Origin: a virus
DNA: 21,738 nucleotides
IMG/VR virus record: IMGVR_UViG_3300035204_001147
Span: 1-21,738 of that record
Strand: one strand, 5' to 3'
The first letter of the stretch is position 1. Every line of letters begins with the position of its first letter. A model generated the notes under the pieces. The model was not told the DNA's origin. It worked only from the letters and a program-made list of their open reading frames with translations, and ran no database searches. Positions 8,590 to 15,425 of the stretch are shown here, piece after piece. The position numbers were made by a program, and so were the translations under genes.

Positions 8590-9098
8590 CAGAACAGCCC
8601 CGGCACCAAATATGGCGTGAACTCGTGCTTCGGATAGCGACGACTCGTGATGTCCTCGAACGAAAGCTCGCCCGAAACAGACTGCGCGTCGTAGTCAGCA
8701 CTCTCCAGAACGAAGTAGTACGGACCAGCCTCGACGACATCCGGCGAACTGCGAAGGACCACCCACATCCTGACCTCGGGCGGCTCAGTCGCGTTGCGTA
8801 TCGCTGTCACGATTGTGCGGTCAACATTGTCCACCGTCAGCCGAACCGAACTCACCTCCTCGCCTGCCTCCTCTGGCAAGTCGATCGCGAAGAACCCTCC
8901 CGCAAACGTGACCGCAGCCGAGTGCGTATCTACGTCGTCCACCGTGAGCTTCGAGTCGAGATTCTCCGAGTCGAGCGCCGTGCGGATCGGGTCCGAAGGG
9001 TCGCTCTCGTTGCTGATCTCAAGCAAGATCACGAACACCTCCTCGGTGCTCTGCGAGTACATCGCCTGACGGGCTGTCGATGAGACCCCGCGACTCAT
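8589..9098 (-). CDS. DUF1833-like minor tail protein
   Basis: This 169-aa protein starts MSRGVSSTARQAMYSQSTEE, the usual beginning of DUF1833 phage proteins, where an N-terminal helix precedes the F-V-I-L-L-E-I strand. It continues with VRLTVDNVDRTIVTAIRNAT, PPEVRMWVVLRSSPDVVEAG and a closing segment containing FEDITSRRYPKHEFTP, all typical of that family. Family members lie between distal tail and NlpC genes and are taken to be tail-tip adaptors; the exact structure and partner are not established here. The gene corresponds in position to the DUF2163 gene of gene transfer agents. It starts within an ATGA overlap with the preceding minor tail gene and ends in a TGATG overlap with the peptidase gene, which points to tight translational coupling. 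Confidence 0.85.
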   Translation of the reverse strand: MSRGVSSTARQAMYSQSTEEVFVILLEISNESDPSDPIRTALDSENLDSKLTVDDVDTHSAAVTFAGGFFAIDLPEEAGEEVSSVRLTVDNVDRTIVTAIRNATEPPEVRMWVVLRSSPDVVEAGPYYFVLESADYDAQSVSGELSFEDITSRRYPKHEFTPYLVPGLF

Positions 9099-9481
9099 TC
9101 GAGAAGCTCCAACTGCACCACCGCGTTGAAGTAACCGTAGGTGCTCTGCGTGATGACAGGAGGTGAGAGAAAACGCCAGCCCGTGGTTTCGGTCGAAGTC
9201 GGTGCAACTCCCGTGCGGGGATGGCCGAGCGTTCCGAACGTGAGCGACCCGCTTGCGGTTCCTGCGGGAGAATCGGACGAGGAGTTTGTGTAGAACTGCA
9301 TCAGTCGCGTTGCCTGATCGGTCGTCATCGAGAACTGAAGCGAGAAGACACTCGGAGCAGACGTGAAGCGTCGGCGCATCTTCGCGGGGCCAGAGTCCGT
9401 CTCAGTTCGCACGCTCCCATCGCCGGGAACCTCGGACCAGCCATACAGCGGATCAGTGGGAAGCGTTCCGGGCCACTCCAT
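9095..9481 (-). CDS. Minor tail protein, distal-tail-like
   Basis: This 128-aa protein starts MEWPGTLPTDPLYGWSEVPG and contains SGPAKMRRRFTSAP, then a strand-helix unit FSMTTDQATRLMQFY, a GSLTFGTLGHPRTG turn, and ends YFNAVVQLELLE. Proteins with the motif [D/S]-x-GPAKxRRRFT lie directly downstream of tape measures in many siphoviruses and act as distal tail or tail-tip adaptor proteins that begin the tip complex. The family assignment is from motif memory; the position (tape measure, this gene, DUF1833, NlpC, J) is fully consistent with it. The ATG shares one base with the tape-measure stop (TGATG), and the end overlaps the DUF1833 start (ATGA). Confidence 0.82.
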   Translation of the reverse strand: MEWPGTLPTDPLYGWSEVPGDGSVRTETDSGPAKMRRRFTSAPSVFSLQFSMTTDQATRLMQFYTNSSSDSPAGTASGSLTFGTLGHPRTGVAPTSTETTGWRFLSPPVITQSTYGYFNAVVQLELLE

Positions 9482-11706
9482 CAGATGCCATGCCTCCCAA
9501 CTCGATTCACGCCATACGAGTTGCGGATCGCCTGATCCACGTCGCCGCCGCGCGCGATGTTCTTCGAAATCGCCTTGCCGACCATCACCTCGATCGAGCG
9601 CGTCCCGTTGGGACCGTCGCGCTCCGTCGTCGTCGCCTCCTGGCCGGTGTTGTTGACGACGGTCACCGTCACGTCGTTACCGCCTCCTCCTGACATCTTC
9701 CCGAGCGACTGGTTCGTTGCGACGAAGCCAGAAGTGTGCGGGATGAACAACTCCGGGCCTCGCTCGCCAACCAATGTTGGGCCGCCAATCGGACCACCGT
9801 TGGCCGCCATTCCGCTAAACGGATTCCCACCCGTTGTATTGATCGCAAGATCGGGCTTCGCGGCACCTCCGAAAAGAGCGCCCAACGAATCAAACGCAGT
9901 GCCCGCGAGGCTTCCGATCGCGCGGTTCACGAACTCCCGAAGGAATGATTGCGCGAGTTCCTTGAACGTGATCTCGCCCGTGATGAGCATGTCCGTCATC
10001 GCGTCGGTGAATCCGTCACGGATGAACCCGAAGGATTCTTCGAATGCCTTGTTGCGCCTTTCTAGCGCACTCTCCATTGCACTCTCCATTGCGCCATCGG
10101 CATCGGCTTGAAGAGCGGCGATCTTCGCTTCTGTCGTCTTCTTCAGCAGTATGATGTTCTCTTCGTACTGCTTTTCAGAAATCTCCTTGTCATTTAACAA
10201 CTTCTTGTGGGCCGCAAGTTGTCTTTCTAACTCGATCCCAAGCAGCACCGTTTCAGACATCGTTGCTTCTTGAAAATCCTGAAGCACACCTGCATTGATT
10301 CGCTTGATCTTATCTGCCTGACGCCCTTCGAGCTTCAAGGCTCTATTTCTTGCCTCTTTTACCTCAAGTGCCTCTCTGTCATTAATCTCTTTTATGTCAA
10401 GCCGCATTTTTTCTCTGATTGCGGCTTTTGCTACCCTTAAGCCTCCGAGAGCTTCCAACTCTCCAGCAGATGCCTCTTGTAGTATCTGCATCTTCTTGTT
10501 CGCTTCATGCCAGATGTCCTCTCTCTCTGTTGCTCGCATTTTGCGAAGATCCTCAATTGCCTTCGCAGCGATCTTTCGACGCAAATCTGCCGCTTTCTTT
10601 TCAGCAGCAACATTTACAGGTGCGTCTCCACCAGAGATTTGCTTCGCAGCATCTGCTCGTGCCTTCTTTTTTTCCTCAATATGTTTCTTTAGATCAAGGA
10701 GTTCTTGCTTTCGTTCTTTGATCGTCCTTCTGTGAACAATGAGCATTGCATCAAATTCTTCATTGCCCGCAATAGCAAGAACTTCCTTTTTTCTGCGAGC
10801 GAGATCTTCCTCTGCTTGAGCGAGTTCTTTAGTTGCCTCACCCTGTCTGAGAATTGCATTACTCAATCCAAGATCAGCAGTATCCGCAAACGCTCGATAT
10901 AGCTTGTTCGCCCAAAACGCCGCTGCCGAAAGTTGTTCGCCAACTGCAACCAACGCACCACCACCTAGATCAACAAGCGCAGGAGTCAGTTGTGCGCTTG
11001 TCACTTTGGCTAACGCGGAAAGCGTGTCCTTCGTCTCGCTCGACTTTGCAATCACCTCGTCATCGAGAACGAGTCCCATCGCCTGCGCTTCATTGCGAAG
11101 TTCGCCGATGTTGCCTGCGAGATTGACTAAAGCCACTCCTTCAGAATCGAAGAGCTTGAAACCCAGACGCACCCGCTCAAGTGGACTCTCGATGTCAGAC
11201 AATGCCTTCATCGAATCCATGAACAGATTCTCTGTTGAGCGCAACGATCCGTTCGTGTCAGTGAGCTGAATGCCCAATTGCTTGAGAGCGCTGCGTGCTT
11301 CTCCAGTGCCTGCGGCAGCTTCAGCCGCTCGACGCCCGAACCGCTGCAAGCCCATATTCAGAGTCTCGACTTTGACCCCGCTCTGTACTGCTGCGTACTG
11401 AAATTCCTGCAACGCGGAATTCGAGATACCTAGCTTGTCGGATGTCTTGCCAATTGCATCTGCCGCAGCAAGAGAACCATCAATCAATTTCTTCATGCCG
11501 CCTAACGCAGCAATCTGAGCAAGACCAAAAGCAAGCAAACCGAGCTTGACGCGAATCGCACCGAGGCCCTTGAACGCACCTTGCATGTTGCGCGCAATGC
11601 GTTTGCCAGCAGTGTTCGCTCGACCTTCCGCCTTCGCGAGATCGGATTCTAGCTTCGTGATGTCTGCCCTGAGTTTTACCTCAAGGTCGCCAATTGTCTC
11701 AGCCAT
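9481..11706 (-). CDS. Tail tape measure protein
   Basis: This 741-residue protein sets tail length and is ejected ahead of the DNA. The N-terminus (MAETIGDLEVKLRADITKLE) is helical. A hydrophobic stretch follows at about 52-70 (VKLGLLAFGLAQIAALGGM), then GISNSALQEFQYAAVQSG, typical of tape measures. About 275-545 is a long, charged, heptad-like helical region rich in K, E and A. The C-terminal part has the classic FIRDGFTDAMTDMLITGEIT and FKELAQSFLREFVNRAIGSL segments, then NGGPIGGPTLVGERGPELFI. At the usual 1.5 angstrom per residue, the length predicts a tail of roughly 110 nm. The start overlaps the upstream chaperone frame by 8 nt. Base composition drops sharply in the middle of the gene. 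Confidence 0.95.
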   Translation of the reverse strand: MAETIGDLEVKLRADITKLESDLAKAEGRANTAGKRIARNMQGAFKGLGAIRVKLGLLAFGLAQIAALGGMKKLIDGSLAAADAIGKTSDKLGISNSALQEFQYAAVQSGVKVETLNMGLQRFGRRAAEAAAGTGEARSALKQLGIQLTDTNGSLRSTENLFMDSMKALSDIESPLERVRLGFKLFDSEGVALVNLAGNIGELRNEAQAMGLVLDDEVIAKSSETKDTLSALAKVTSAQLTPALVDLGGGALVAVGEQLSAAAFWANKLYRAFADTADLGLSNAILRQGEATKELAQAEEDLARRKKEVLAIAGNEEFDAMLIVHRRTIKERKQELLDLKKHIEEKKKARADAAKQISGGDAPVNVAAEKKAADLRRKIAAKAIEDLRKMRATEREDIWHEANKKMQILQEASAGELEALGGLRVAKAAIREKMRLDIKEINDREALEVKEARNRALKLEGRQADKIKRINAGVLQDFQEATMSETVLLGIELERQLAAHKKLLNDKEISEKQYEENIILLKKTTEAKIAALQADADGAMESAMESALERRNKAFEESFGFIRDGFTDAMTDMLITGEITFKELAQSFLREFVNRAIGSLAGTAFDSLGALFGGAAKPDLAINTTGGNPFSGMAANGGPIGGPTLVGERGPELFIPHTSGFVATNQSLGKMSGGGGNDVTVTVVNNTGQEATTTERDGPNGTRSIEVMVGKAISKNIARGGDVDQAIRNSYGVNRVGRHGI

Positions 11707-12007
11707 CTGAAGATGCTTCCTTACGAGACCCTTGCTCGCTATTGGAGATGAGTTCCTCGATCAAAGAGATGTTTTCTTCGTGCTCGATCCTTCTGGTCTC
11801 CGCCTCCTCTCCAGACAGAGCCCTCGATTCCTTGGGAGGATTGATCCAGTTTTCGTATCCAGGGAGCCTCTTCGTCCTTGAAAGAGACTCAGACCAGTAA
11901 GCAGACGCTCTCAAAAGCTGAAACTCCGAATCTCTTTTCTTTCCGTATGCAACAGAGAGGGAGTTCAACTCGGCAGGAGTCAAGCTCCAGAATTCATCGA
12001 ACTTCAA
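11699..12007 (-). CDS. Tail assembly chaperone, second frame (gpT-like part of a G-GT pair)
   Basis: The downstream frame has the diagnostic sequence KFDEFWSLTPAELNSLSVAYG at its start, a FW-x-LTP-x-EL motif shared with small chaperones of gene transfer agents and many siphoviruses. A charged helix with EEAETRRIEHEENISLIEEL follows. If translated alone it would have to begin at a TTG at 12007 with no good ribosome-binding site. However, the same frame is open upstream to 12103 and encodes ARDFAVVHLGLKFDEFW, which reads like the true beginning of the domain. It sits in the -1 frame relative to the preceding gene, so I interpret it mainly as the C-terminal part of a frameshift fusion. The 3' end overlaps the tape-measure start by 8 nt, as expected for a chaperone that coats the tape measure during assembly. 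Confidence 0.78.
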   Translation of the reverse strand: MKFDEFWSLTPAELNSLSVAYGKKRDSEFQLLRASAYWSESLSRTKRLPGYENWINPPKESRALSGEEAETRRIEHEENISLIEELISNSEQGSRKEASSDG

Positions 12008-12018
12008 TCCTAGATGGA

Positions 12019-12103
12019 CTACTGCAAAGTCTCTTGCTTCGATGAAGTCCCATTCTCTACTTCCTGCTTCGGAGGGTCCACGTCGTCGTCGCTTCCCCCG
12101 AAC
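12019..12103 (-). other. Probable -1 programmed ribosomal frameshift window joining the two chaperone frames
   Basis: The upstream chaperone frame ends at TAG (12019-12021). The -1 frame is open from 12103, just after a TGA at 12104-12106, so any slip must occur within this interval. The best-looking slippery candidate is the G-run in TTC GGG GGA AGC (12095-12099 plus the following bases). Other possible single-codon slips are CCC T within GAC CCT CCG, and TTT G near the stop. None is a perfect X XXY YYZ heptamer, so the site is not pinned down. The case rests on the protein-like sequence encoded by the -1 frame before any good start codon, and on the G-GT arrangement being conserved between tail tube and tape measure in lambda-like phages. 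Confidence 0.55.
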
Positions 12104-12420
12104 TCAGGATCGATCCTCCCCCAAAGAGCCAGATTTATTGCCTCGATCGCAGAGTTGTATGTCGGAAGCATCGGAAAAAAGAACTTCCTCACTTCTTCGA
12201 TTTTCAGATCCGGCTCCTCCCATAACCTGCCAGACCAAACGAGACAAACCAGAGTGTCGATGTCCAGTGAGGAGACCGCAGAAGGAATCATGCTCATTCC
12301 CTCCAGTCCCAATTCACTAATCAGACGCGAGAGAGCGCCCTGATCGAAGCGAAGAAACTTCTCCTCGCCATCGATCAGGACACTTACTCGCCCACGCAGT
12401 TGGTCAGCATTCATGCTCAT
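12019..12420 (-). CDS. Tail assembly chaperone, first frame (gpG / GTA gp10-like)
   Basis: The favoured start is ATG at 12420, which shares one base with the tail-tube stop (TAATG), giving MSMNADQLRGRVSVLIDGEE and 133 aa. A TTG 15 nt upstream lies next to GGAGG but would be too close to it. The sequence has a small beta domain, then ALSRLISELGLEGMSMIPSA, a helical stretch around IDTLVCLVWSGRLWEEPDLK, and an acidic, proline-containing tail (DDDVDPPKQEVENG). This matches the small tail-assembly chaperones that sit between tail tube and tape measure and recruit tube subunits to the tape measure. The protein is not expected in the mature virion. A minor fraction is probably extended by -1 frameshifting into the following frame. 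Confidence 0.82.
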   Translation of the reverse strand: MSMNADQLRGRVSVLIDGEEKFLRFDQGALSRLISELGLEGMSMIPSAVSSLDIDTLVCLVWSGRLWEEPDLKIEEVRKFFFPMLPTYNSAIEAINLALWGRIDPEFGGSDDDVDPPKQEVENGTSSKQETLQ

Positions 12421-12800
12421 TAAACGGCAGACCAACCTCCGCTCACCTGAAGAGTTACTTCCGATTCCGCCGGTCCATGCTCTGGAGCGGAAATCGACAT
12501 CGAACTGATGTATGACGTTGTGTTCGTCTTGAGATTGGTTCCACCTTCTGCCCAGAAGAGAGTGACAGCATTGTTGGCTTCGTATGCGGTTCGGATCGCG
12601 GCTTGTGCCGTATCGCCAACAACATAGAAGCTATTCAAGGTTACCGTGTCAGCACGCTTGCCTGGGATGAACACCGCATCGTCATCGCTCTTCGTCGAAA
12701 CGTCGAGCATCTCAGATGAACTGTCCATCGTCACGCCTCTCTGTGAACCAATCGTGTCTGTGCCGATCTTCATCAAGATCGTATTGCCATTGACTGCCAT
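12420..12800 (-). CDS. Major tail tube protein
   Basis: This 126-aa protein begins MAVNGNTILMKIGTDTIGSQ and continues with the layout of TP901-1/lambda gpV-like tube proteins: an initial strand pair, RGVTMDSSSEMLDVSTKSDD, the insertion loop FIPGKRADTVTLNSFYV, a helix AQAAIRTAYEANNAV, and closing strands containing YISSMSISAPEHGPAESEVT. Tube proteins form stacked hexameric rings around the tape measure. The gene has one of the two best ribosome-binding sites in the window: AGGAGG at 12810-12815, 9 nt before the ATG. That fits a subunit needed in hundreds of copies. Its stop overlaps the start of the chaperone gene. The family assignment is strong by pattern and position. Confidence 0.9.
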   Translation of the reverse strand: MAVNGNTILMKIGTDTIGSQRGVTMDSSSEMLDVSTKSDDDAVFIPGKRADTVTLNSFYVVGDTAQAAIRTAYEANNAVTLFWAEGGTNLKTNTTSYISSMSISAPEHGPAESEVTLQVSGGWSAV

Positions 12801-12824
12801 TTCGGCCTTCCTCCTGCGTTGTTT

Positions 12825-13229
12825 CTAACGGTCGAGAACCACTCTCGCCGTCAAAACCCTTCCGTAGAAATCTTCTGAATCGTTTAGAGCTGGACCACTC
12901 AAGCTAAGACCACTCATCGTCCAATCTGGAACAGAGAATGGTGCCCGCAATTTCTCCCTCAAATACTCCGAGATCTCCTCGATCACAACAGGGCTTCCAT
13001 CCTGCTCATCGAATACGGAGATGTCTTGAGTGATCTCCCTGACTGTTCTGTTCTTCGCTTCAAGGTTTACGTCTGCAATAGATACTGTAACGATGAACGG
13101 ATAAGTCGTATTTGTCGGAACAGGAAATGCGGAGAAAACCGCCGAGTGGCCCATGAAAGATCCGAGCTTTTCAGAAAGAACGGTGTCGTCTCGCAAGTAG
13201 TTCACGATCGCTCGACTCAAATCGATCAC
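12825..13229 (-). CDS. Tail terminator / tail completion protein (DUF3168-like)
   Basis: This 134-aa protein starts at a GTG that overlaps the previous stop as GTGA (VIDLSRAIVNYLRDD). The order is typical of DUF3168 and lambda gpU-like terminators: an N-terminal helix, a loop with AVFSAFPVPTNTTYPFIVTV, a long strand DVNLEAKNRTVREITQDISV, and a helix containing IEEISEYLREKLRAPF. It ends with a strand pair, SEDFYGRVLTARVVLDR. In siphoviruses this protein caps the tail tube once the tape-measure length is reached and provides the surface that binds the head connector. Its location between the gp10-like gene and the tail tube is the standard one. Confidence 0.87.
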   Translation of the reverse strand: MIDLSRAIVNYLRDDTVLSEKLGSFMGHSAVFSAFPVPTNTTYPFIVTVSIADVNLEAKNRTVREITQDISVFDEQDGSPVVIEEISEYLREKLRAPFSVPDWTMSGLSLSGPALNDSEDFYGRVLTARVVLDR

Positions 13230-13687
13230 GTCGTATGCCTTCTTCGGTCAGAGATCCCCTGTCGCTTGAAAATGTCGCGAGTCAGCATCTTGATCGCCTT
13301 CACTCTGTGCTTTTTCAGCACAGGTCGAAGGAACGGGCGTGGCGCGATTGTCGCCTTCCCACTCTTGCCTCCGTACTCAAGGACCTTCGCGTAATTCGTA
13401 CCGGCGCTGATGTAGACATCAACGTATCTCCTGCTCTTATCCACCCTGTGGTCTATGGATGCACGCAATCTCCCCGTGACCAACTTCGGCGGATCGCCTG
13501 GAGCCGAAGGGTCCAACCCTCGCATGGAGCCACTCGACATACGTTTCACTGGCTGACCAACAGAAAGCGACTTGACGACTTCGGACTCCAGCATTCTCGC
13601 AACACGCTCTGCGTTAACCTTGAGCCTCTTCGCAGCCATCTTTCCAATCGCCTTGCCGTTCCATGTGAGTTCCCAGTCATTGCTCAT
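13226..13687 (-). CDS. HK97 gp10-like neck / tail completion protein
   Basis: This 153-aa basic protein starts MSNDWELTWNGKAIGKMAAK, has a helix with NAERVARMLESEVVKSL, and then the family signature: PPKLVTGRLRASIDH, followed by YISAGTNYAKVLEYGGKS and APRPFLRPVLKKHR. The GTxYAxxLEYG and PRPFLRP motifs are hallmarks of the HK97 gp10 / minor-tail completion family, which joins the tail to the connector. The start ATG lies 11 nt inside the upstream gene, and the end overlaps the DUF3168 start as GTGA. The C-terminus is strongly basic (KRQGISDRRRHTT), perhaps a flexible tail. It is unlikely to be anything else, given motif and position. Confidence 0.9.
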   Translation of the reverse strand: MSNDWELTWNGKAIGKMAAKRLKVNAERVARMLESEVVKSLSVGQPVKRMSSGSMRGLDPSAPGDPPKLVTGRLRASIDHRVDKSRRYVDVYISAGTNYAKVLEYGGKSGKATIAPRPFLRPVLKKHRVKAIKMLTRDIFKRQGISDRRRHTT

Positions 13688-14009
13688 TGGTATTCACCTT
13701 GCAAACGAGCGAAGTGTGGTGATCGCTGATACTTGGAGTCTTGACTCCAATGACCGTGTAAATCTCTGAGCCATGATGAACTTCATCGTCGCGCTTAAAC
13801 TCTGTTCCGCTCAAGACGTAAATCATCGCATTTGCCTCGGACCATTCAGTAGGCCCAGAGGTAACATCCACCGGCATCGACTGCGAAATGCGACAAGCAT
13901 GATTGCCTGAAAACGTATTCAACGTGTAGTTGACGTTTCCCATTCCATCGTAATCAGGAATAGGTCGCTTCATGTCGGCAGTCGTGTTCAGGAGATGCTC
14001 GATTGTCAC
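13677..14009 (-). CDS. Head-closure / head-tail joining protein
   Basis: This is a small beta-rich protein of 110 aa when started at the GTG at 14009, which overlaps the adaptor stop as GTGA and has GGAG about 9 nt upstream. A TTG at 14015 would add two residues but lies only 3 nt from GGAG. The sequence has HLLNTTADMKRPIPDYDGMG, then ACRISQSMPVDV and AMIYVLSGTEFKRDDEV, and ends with a strand around YTVIGVKTPSISD. This is the usual layout of SPP1 gp16 / HK97 gp7-like stoppers, small beta-barrels that seal the portal after packaging. The identity rests on size, fold-like pattern and location between the adaptor and the gp10-like gene. Confidence 0.78.
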   Translation of the reverse strand: MTIEHLLNTTADMKRPIPDYDGMGNVNYTLNTFSGNHACRISQSMPVDVTSGPTEWSEANAMIYVLSGTEFKRDDEVHHGSEIYTVIGVKTPSISDHHTSLVCKVNTNEQ

Positions 14010-15247
14010 CAGCAAGGTCTCCGGTATGGGTCAAGAATTGATTTTGCAACTGCGGGAATCACCCTCGAAGCCTCCCCGATAGCAATCGTCTTCGAGTAGT
14101 CCCCGATGCTTTCGCTCTGAATACCAGTGCTGGAACCGTCTCTGATAGCGCGAGCAGTCTCTAGAACTGCCATCTTGATTGACTCTGGGATTCGGGCAGT
14201 GCCGTCGCAGATCCTGACGTAATCAAGCATGTACAAGGCACCGTTGGGATCACTCGCGCCCAAGTTCCAGAGCTGGAGACTGATCTGCGTGATCGTCTGG
14301 TCGATCCAACTGCGCGCCGGATCTTGCATCTGCTTATCCATGTCTGATGCCTGATTGAAACCCATATCAGCAACAAGTGTCGCGTAACCAGTGTGATCCG
14401 AATTCAGAGACGATGCTCGAATTCGATCCGGCAAGAAATTCTGCTCGCCACGTTGAGACTTCTTCCCCGTGAAGCCCGTCCTGCCATCACCATCGAGCCA
14501 TCCAACGCGATAGCAGGCGTAGCCCGTCGTCGAGGCTTCGATCAGGTTGAGCCGCGTCACGATGAACGGAAAGTCGCCGCCATCGAACGAGAGCGAGGGA
14601 GAAAGCAAGCGCTCGTCACTCACGCTACCGCCAGTCTCGTAGTGAATGCCTTCGGTCTGGCTCGTCGGCTGAGGGCCGAGCAGATACGCACCTGCTGCGT
14701 TGGTCGTCGTCACCGTGCCATCGACAAAACCCCAGGAGAGCCGGTCGGCGGCATCGTCCCAGGTGTCAGAGGAGTTATTCCGATACCACTCCCAGGCGTA
14801 TGCGGTATTCCCAGCACACCAGCCGGTGCGGTAAGTGACGCGGTATTGAACGCCACGCCGGAAGACGAAATCCAGCCCCGAAGACGTTTTCCCGCCAACG
14901 CACCACCCTCGAAACTCAGGGCTGAAAACGTATTCGAAAGTCGGAGTTTTCGACGAAATATCATCACTCACTTCGTCGTTTGTCTGCTCGAACCCCTTCA
15001 CGTTGTAAGCGATAGATTCAATGCCGGTGACATAGCCGCCGCTCACTTCAAGCGTGGTCCTGTCTCTGACGGGTGTGATCCTTTCGCTTACGGTGTGCTC
15101 CTGAAGAGCGCTCCCTCGTCGATCGTAATGGATGGACAGATACGAAGAAACGAGCGCTTCTGCAATGTCGATCGAAGCCTGCGCTCTCGTTGGAACTGTT
15201 GAAACTCCAAGGAATTCAGCCAGTTCATCTTTGCGAACAATGCTCAT
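14006..15247 (-). CDS. Head-tail connector (adaptor, HK97 gp6-like) with a large inserted beta domain
   Basis: The outer parts match a head-tail adaptor. Residues 1-40 (MSIVRKDELAEFLGVST, then QASIDIAEALVSSYL) are the paired N-terminal helices. Strands follow to about 145 (TTLEVSGGYVTGIESIAYNV, YRVTYRTGW), and 350-413 hold the closing helices (IPESIKMAVLETARAIRDG, IPAVAKSILDPYRR). Adaptors are usually about 100-200 residues; this one has 413. The excess is a continuous block at about 146-349 with W-rich and strand-rich sequence, including PFIVTRLNLIEASTTGYACY, GYATLVADMGF and ALYMLDYVRICDG. It resembles a beta-sandwich (jelly-roll-like) domain and also resembles a segment of the tail-tip J-like protein. 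Adaptors form a 12- or 13-mer ring under the portal, so this domain would project around the neck. The start ATG has AAGG upstream. Confidence 0.87.
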   Translation of the reverse strand: MSIVRKDELAEFLGVSTVPTRAQASIDIAEALVSSYLSIHYDRRGSALQEHTVSERITPVRDRTTLEVSGGYVTGIESIAYNVKGFEQTNDEVSDDISSKTPTFEYVFSPEFRGWCVGGKTSSGLDFVFRRGVQYRVTYRTGWCAGNTAYAWEWYRNNSSDTWDDAADRLSWGFVDGTVTTTNAAGAYLLGPQPTSQTEGIHYETGGSVSDERLLSPSLSFDGGDFPFIVTRLNLIEASTTGYACYRVGWLDGDGRTGFTGKKSQRGEQNFLPDRIRASSLNSDHTGYATLVADMGFNQASDMDKQMQDPARSWIDQTITQISLQLWNLGASDPNGALYMLDYVRICDGTARIPESIKMAVLETARAIRDGSSTGIQSESIGDYSKTIAIGEASRVIPAVAKSILDPYRRPCW

Positions 15248-15297
15248 CGCATCTTTACCTTACAGGCTTTCAGGAAAGTGACTACTAACGGAAAGCG

Positions 15298-15330
15298 CCC
15301 TACCACCCCACCTTGCGCGGGGTGGTAGGG
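15298..15330 (-). terminator. 12-bp GC-rich hairpin, possible weak or partial terminator after the capsid gene
   Basis: The stem CCCTACCACCCC / GGGGTGGTAGGG is perfect with a 9-nt loop (GCGCAAGGT). It is followed on the transcribed strand by CGCTTTCCG, which has only three consecutive U residues, so it is not a classic intrinsic terminator. A partial terminator or RNA-processing stem behind a major capsid gene is common, because it lets capsid mRNA accumulate above the genes that follow. Confidence 0.4.
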
Positions 15331-15418
15331 GCGAGAGTCCATGCAAGGGCATTCTTTGAGCTTGTCTTCGCCCCCACGGCAAGAACAAAGCGTTTTCTTC
15401 CCAATACATGGACTCTCG
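15298..15418 (-). ncRNA. Candidate structured RNA element between capsid and adaptor genes
   Basis: On the transcribed strand the first helix pairs CGAGAGUCCAUG (15418-15407) with CAUGGACUCUCG (15343-15332), 12 perfect pairs closing a 63-nt interior. Inside it CUUUG and CAAAG can pair, and a nested hairpin CUUGCC with GGCgAAG is possible. One nucleotide after the first helix begins a second: CCCUACCACCCC (15330-15319) pairs with GGGGUGGUAGGG (15309-15298) over a 9-nt loop. Two uninterrupted 12-bp helices side by side are far more than chance in 120 nt. The element occupies the only sizeable gap in the operon, directly after the capsid stop. The likely roles are tuning downstream expression, mRNA stability or processing, or a separate small RNA. 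Pairing is seen directly; function is inferred. Confidence 0.5.
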
Positions 15419-15425
15419 GCTTCCA

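Noticed and set aside
14393-15202. 269-residue plus-strand frame
   Set aside because: Antisense to the head-tail adaptor, whose own sequence is clearly protein-like.
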